The notes beneath the pieces were generated by a model, which saw nothing but the letters and a program-made list of their open reading frames with translations, was not told the DNA's origin and did not search any database. The position numbers and the translations under genes were made by a program. This document shows positions 59,901-64,000 of a DNA stretch of 64,000 bases, one piece after another. The number at the start of each line of letters is the position of its first letter. Position 1 is the first letter of the stretch. The stretch comes from Ancylostoma caninum (Eukaryota; Nematoda; Chromadorea; Rhabditida; Ancylostomatidae): positions 124,001 to 188,000 of the forward strand of contig JBAJFG010000012.1 of the NCBI GenBank assembly GCA_037903475.1. The letters run 5' to 3'.

Positions 59901-62900
59901 TTCTAATGATTTATTCATTCGGGTGGCCGAAAAAGTGCTACATTTGAATAATTCGTTTATTCGCATATTTTGAAAACACCTTATTCGAATTCTTCAAATG
60001 TTTGAATATTGCAAAAAGCTCCATATTCGAACTATTCAGAATTCGAATATTTCAAATTTTCTACTTTTTGAATTATTCAAAAATTCGAATGTTTCAAAAA
60101 TCGTCGAATATTCCAATGTATAATACCTCGAAACCTTGAAACACTAGTCGCGGTGCGTCATGAGAGAAAACTGGGAGCTGCTGCTTTTGAACCACTGATG
60201 TATTCGAACTTTTCCTTCTCTCTGATATAAGCTAGTTGACCCTTAGCTCTCAGTTTTTCTCCATAACATCGTTCTGCTGCATACCCCTAACTACTTAGGC
60301 TTCGCTTAAAATTCATGCTACCGTTCCTATATTTTACCATAACTTGTCTCCTCCGAAACAGTGGCAGGGATTACACTATGTAGGCGATGTAGACCAGTGG
60401 TACTCCATCGGTCCATTCTTTCTTACTGATTTTATGTGGCTTTGGTGTAGTTTAGAATTTAAATTGGCATATTAATCTACCTTCATTGAACAAGTAGTTA
60501 AATCGAAAATTACATAAATGAACAATTAAATAGTCTAACAAATGATTATGTAAATGACTGCTCGCTAGTGTGAGACCAGTTGATGCAGCTCATGCTAAAA
60601 TGGGTGTTAAATGAGCAGTAATGATGCAGCAGCACCGCCCTGCTTCTCTTCATGGTGCAGAACACTCAAGGTCTTTCGAATACCGATATTGAATAAAATC
60701 TTATAAATCTACAAAACAACAGTGTTTACACTTCTCTGGACGATCTGTGGTACATAATTTAGAACTTATCAATACTAACGAATCTCATTAAGGACAATGC
60801 CATTCTCGCTCGGATTACCTCTTATGGATGACAATGTGAAGAAAAACAACCTGCCACTGTATTTCGGTACTAGAAAATCTACAGATTTTGTGCTGAAGAG
60901 GCCAATACTCAACTTTATTTTCAGCTTGTATGTTCTTCGTGAAAATTCTCGGACCAGTGATTGGTCTGTTGGTTGGTAGCAAGCTCAACGAAATTTACTA
61001 TACATTCGAACGTGAGTTTTCTACTTACATTTTTTTTCTTCATTTGGAAATAATTGGCGTAGCGTGACTTGCTTATTTTAAAGTATGGGGTTGAACTGAA
61101 GATCATAGATGTGGAAAAATGAAAAATTGTCATAGTAAGGATAATAAGTGCTTGAATAATAAAAGGTTGAATGATACACGCGGAATTTAAGCGGGCAATC
61201 GCTAATGGCTCTTTCACATGAACAAGTTGAAAAGGATAAAGTTTCAATGGAGTCATGCCTCATATTTATTGCTTTTTCTCTCAAAATTTCTATACACACG
61301 CTTCATGGTTTTGTTACTACTAGTTGGAACATCATGGCTGCATGAGCAAATAAGTAATTAGGTAAATAAGTAAATACCTAGTGTGATTAATAAATAACTA
61401 GTATTCGTAGCCGCCTAATAACTCAACGGGTGAACAATTTCCGCCCAATTTTCACAGTACTGTTAACCCCCACGGATACCTCCACAATGACATTTCTTCC
61501 AGCTCCGCAAGGCCTTACGCCCCTAGACCCAATGTGGATTGGTTGCTGGTGGCTCGGCTTCCTCATTTTTGGGTATTTTGACATTCAGCTCATTGATAAT
61601 TCTCCAATTGTGGAGACGAGGTTTACCTTTCCAGTGCTCTGCTGTTCTTCCCCTCACTGGTGTTGTTCCTCTTCCCATCGGATGATCTTGATGAGGATGA
61701 CATCACAGACGAGATCTCCCTCGAGAAGGCTAAGCTGAATGGAGAAGCGTGAGTGCAATTCTAAATTTTTGTGTGTAGAGCGTTATGCTGGAAATGTGGG
61801 CGGTCTCTCATGGCTGTCATTGGCTGTTGTCTGTGTGACGCCTCCCGAAGCCTCATTCGATTCGTTGAGTCTCCTCACGCTTTGTTTCCAAACAATGTGA
61901 AGGGGCATGGACGAGTTGTCGCCTCACGAATCCTCCGTTATAGCGTTCTACATACCTAGCCCAAAGTAGCTCAGAAAAGGGATATGTATATTTGTGTAAA
62001 TTTTGTGAAAAATTAAAACGAAAATTACGAAAAAATCGTATTTACTACGAAAAAAGTGCAAGTAATAACATCATACCTGTTTGGAACATCTTTTGCTCTT
62101 CCTGCTCAACCTTCTGCTTATTTTCAGACCCAAGAAGCCTAGAAAAACACTGAATCTTCGTGATAAGCACGTCAAGGTCCACGAGGACCATGTCACTGCT
62201 GCTCAGAAAATAAGCGGTAAGCTGGTGCCCGAATATAATATTGCTCCAATAAAAATCGAATTAACCTGTTTTATTCATCAAATAGTTTGAGAGTACGTTC
62301 GAAAAAATGGATCCGAGGAAGAAAAGCTCTATTCTTTCTTACCCTAAAAGACTGTAAGGCTCTCCTATTCGAGATCGAATATCCAAATATCGAATATATC
62401 TGATACATTGTTCGGTCAACATACTGTACCCGAAACACATGAGGCGCTGGACAAAATTCATCCCTAACTTCAGAATTCTTCGCAACTGTTCGGAAACTGT
62501 TCCGGAACCCCATCTATGTAGGAGCGATGTTGGGCAGGATCGTCGACGTATTGGCGTTCAAAGGGTATGGTTAGACTCGATGGCAGTCCGAAGAGTTCTC
62601 GTTGAATAATTTTTAGGTTCTTCGTATTTCTCGGCAAATATTTGGAGATCCAATTTGGAGTGCCACAGTACAGGATTCAGAAGTATCTCGGTATGTTGGA
62701 CATCCGATTTTGTAGCGATACAGAAGCTAAATCCACGAAAATTTTCAGCCGGAACAGGCGTCGTTGGATTCGCTTGCGGTGTCATCATAGGAAGCGTATG
62801 CATGAGGCGATTCCACTTGCAAGGTGGGCCTGTTTCCCATCGTACATAGTTCAGGAACGTCTTGAGAGCTCGAGTATGGAGATCTCTTCAAATATTCGGC

Positions 62901-64000
62901 TATTCGGATTTTCGAATTTTTTGAGTTGTTGCTCGAATACCTGTATTCGTACGAGCGTGCGTCATGATAGGGGGATTGGATATATTTATGTTTCTATGCT
63001 TTCCCCTCCTTTCAATGGCCCGATCAAGAAAATTGACCCTCCCATTCTCTCCTCATCATGAACCAAATCCTACCACTAAGTCAGGAGTGACTTCAACGCC
63101 AACAAACGAGTAATATTCATCATTGAAAATGGAGGTAGACACTCACCTTGCGGTATATGACCGTGAGATTAACTTCGGGGTAAACACGAAAATGACACTC
63201 ATCCCACGTCTTCCCAAGAGGTACGCATAACCCAAACCTCAGACTGGTCCTGCACCGTCGGTGTAAACTTCAACAATAATGTTTACTTACCACTAGTACG
63301 CAGGTAGAGACTACTACGTTCTTTACCACATTGGCTAGGGGTAAACCTTTCGATCCTTACGATGAATGCTAATTAGAAGTCAAACTTTGGGGGTAGTCGT
63401 GTTTACCACGGGTAAACTCAGTCATGGAATTAGCCCACTTGGTGTTTTCTTCACCCCAATTCTTCTGATGAGCACTTTTTACCAAGAAGAATACTGCGAA
63501 ACTGTAAAAAGAAGTGGAGATACAGGTAAAGCGAGGAAATTTTCCTTGTTCAGGGAGAAAAGCAGCTACTTGGGTCGCATTCTGCTCACTTGTAGCTGCT
63601 CTGCTTTCATTTTTGAATGGAGCTGTGGGATGCAAGTCGGTTATTGGCGAGATTGGCGACCAAGGAGTGTGAGTTCAATATACGGTAACGCCAGAGGTAT
63701 TCTTACAGTAATCTACCGATTTCAGAGCAAACAATTTCACCTTCCCATCATGCCGACCGGACTGTGTCTGCGATGGAATGCCGTTCTATCCTGTTTGCAA
63801 TAGCAAGTGAGCTTTTTGACTTCTTAATAACAGAACTGGTTAAAAAACGGTAGAACATCTAGCGATTTACGATGAACTCTGGAAGTACTGGCTGCAAATC
63901 ATTTTCTTTTGCAGAGGAGACGTCTTCTATTCGCCTTGTCAAGCCGGTTGTCCTCTGAGTGGAGCGAACTTCAACATTTTTACCAAAGTTAGTGCCAATA
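50959..64000 (+). CDS. Organic anion transporting polypeptide (OATP/SLCO family), 3' end outside window
   Basis: Phase-compatible exons: 52211-52281, 53066-53186, 56156-56304, 58036-58123, 58190-58282, 59371-59459, 60793-60866, 60925-61011, 61503-61572, 61635-61748, 62128-62216, 62474-62564, 62617-62690, 62749-62823, 63554-63668, 63726-63806, and 63915 to a donor at ~63988 or the edge. An 18-nt first exon (50959-50976, MKIEHK, good ATG context, GTAAAT donor) is proposed and is less certain. Visible product is ~524 aa of a usual 600-750. Early membrane segments include FGTVYFLESIGGFYM and FAYIPVVVFTSYFGGK, followed by GNRARWIGGG. The family hallmark reads DPMWIGCWWLGFL, and TMPFSLGLPLMDDNVKKNN precedes it. 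The last exons encode the cysteine-rich Kazal-like extracellular loop (SCRPDCVCDG, then SPCQAGCPL). OATPs are 12-TM plasma-membrane carriers of amphipathic organic anions; the substrate here is unknown. Introns hold RTE and MITE debris. Confidence 0.93.
54090..54615 (-). pseudogene. RTE reverse-transcriptase fragment, split by MITE
   Basis: On the minus strand, EKAFDRVPHDVMWYALRRH and LIEWVRILYADSRSRV are reverse-transcriptase block motifs (54535-54389). The frame resumes beyond the MITE with ISVGVHQ (54158 downward), then breaks down into a GAA/TTC-rich stretch. A frameshift near 54535 leads into 54615. The fragment is 5' and 3' truncated and lies in OATP intron 3. It is a different subfamily from the element at 31591. 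Confidence 0.85.
54167..54380. mobile_element. hAT-like MITE (copy 2), inverted, inside an RTE fragment
   Basis: 214 bp, reverse complement of the copy at 32615-32830 across its length, with the internal block TGACTTGTTTGCATTTCAGG conserved between copies. An 8-bp duplication GGAAATTC lies at 54159-54166 and 54381-54388. It lies in OATP intron 3 and splits a minus-strand reverse-transcriptase fragment. Confidence 0.9.
55409..55470 (+). repeat. Perfect 31-bp tandem duplication in OATP intron 3
   Basis: Two identical units starting AGTCTCGTTTTAGTGATTCT (55409-55439, 55440-55470). Confidence 0.95.
56305..58035. other. OATP intron 4 (1.7 kb)
   Basis: Contains the 27-bp tandem duplication; otherwise no recognised feature. 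Flanking exons join in phase 2. Confidence 0.6.
56693..56746 (+). repeat. Perfect 27-bp tandem duplication in OATP intron 4
   Basis: Two identical units starting TTATTATATGGCTGAGGTGG (56693-56719, 56720-56746). Confidence 0.95.
59764..60115 (+). repeat. Degenerate TATTCGAA-rich tract in OATP intron 7
   Basis: ATTCGAA, TATTCG, TTCGAATATTC and close variants recur dozens of times with palindromic character. Smaller patches of the same vocabulary appear at 62360-62400 and 62885-62960 in later OATP introns. No fixed period is seen. Confidence 0.75.
63095..63425. repeat. Related GTTTACC-rich repeat in OATP intron 15
   Basis: Blocks such as GGGGTAAAC, TTTACCACGGGTAAAC and CATCATTGA resemble pieces of the GAGATTACCC family seen around the exchanger gene, but clean ends are not visible. 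It lies in the intron between 62823 and 63554. Confidence 0.4.

Noticed and set aside
1..64000. CRISPR arrays, prokaryotic operons or phage genes
   Set aside because: Gene structure is plainly eukaryotic; no regularly spaced short repeats with unique spacers were seen.

Overview
This window reads as nuclear DNA of a strongylid (hookworm-like) nematode. The support is: small exons with TTTCAG-type acceptors; two ion or solute transporter genes of nematode type; and RTE, CR1, mariner, hAT-like, piggyBac-like and Penelope-like repeats. The genus is an inference (Ancylostoma or Necator are plausible) and cannot be settled from sequence alone.

Two protein genes can be assembled, both on the + strand. 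(1) A complete 15-exon gene at 12324-25808 encodes a 583-residue K+-dependent Na+/Ca2+ exchanger (NCKX/SLC24 family). Every intron is GT-AG and every phase joins. (2) An organic anion transporting polypeptide (OATP/SLCO family) starts near 50959, or at the latest in the exon at 52211, and runs off the right edge. Seventeen consecutive phase-compatible exons are visible from 52211, or eighteen with a proposed 18-nt first exon. No operon is indicated: about 25 kb of repeat-rich DNA separates the genes.

Layout: 1-12.3 kb is gene-poor, with hAT-like MITEs, a 154-bp palindrome, a TTCA microsatellite and a few weak unassigned ORFs. 12.3-25.8 kb is the NCKX gene; its introns carry foldback MITEs and a nearly intact CR1-like reverse transcriptase (intron 5). 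25.9-50.9 kb is a transposon graveyard. Its centrepiece is a three-level nest: a hAT-like MITE inside an RTE retrotransposon, itself inside a mariner element (31297-36167). The same region holds a TTAA-flanked piggyBac-like MITE, a Penelope-like hammerhead motif, a 1.5-kb element with a coding-like 105-bp tandem duplication, a 915-bp element with ~180-bp inverted ends, and a second decayed mariner. 50.9-64 kb is the OATP gene; its intron 3 holds an RTE fragment split by a second copy of the same hAT-like MITE.

The two genes would both act in the plasma membrane (Na+/Ca2+/K+ exchange and organic anion uptake), but nothing in the sequence ties them into one pathway. The best leads are the nest with its clean target-site duplications, the MITE family found twice inside RTE reverse-transcriptase frames, the frame-neutral 57-nt intron in the exchanger, and the hammerhead-like motif.
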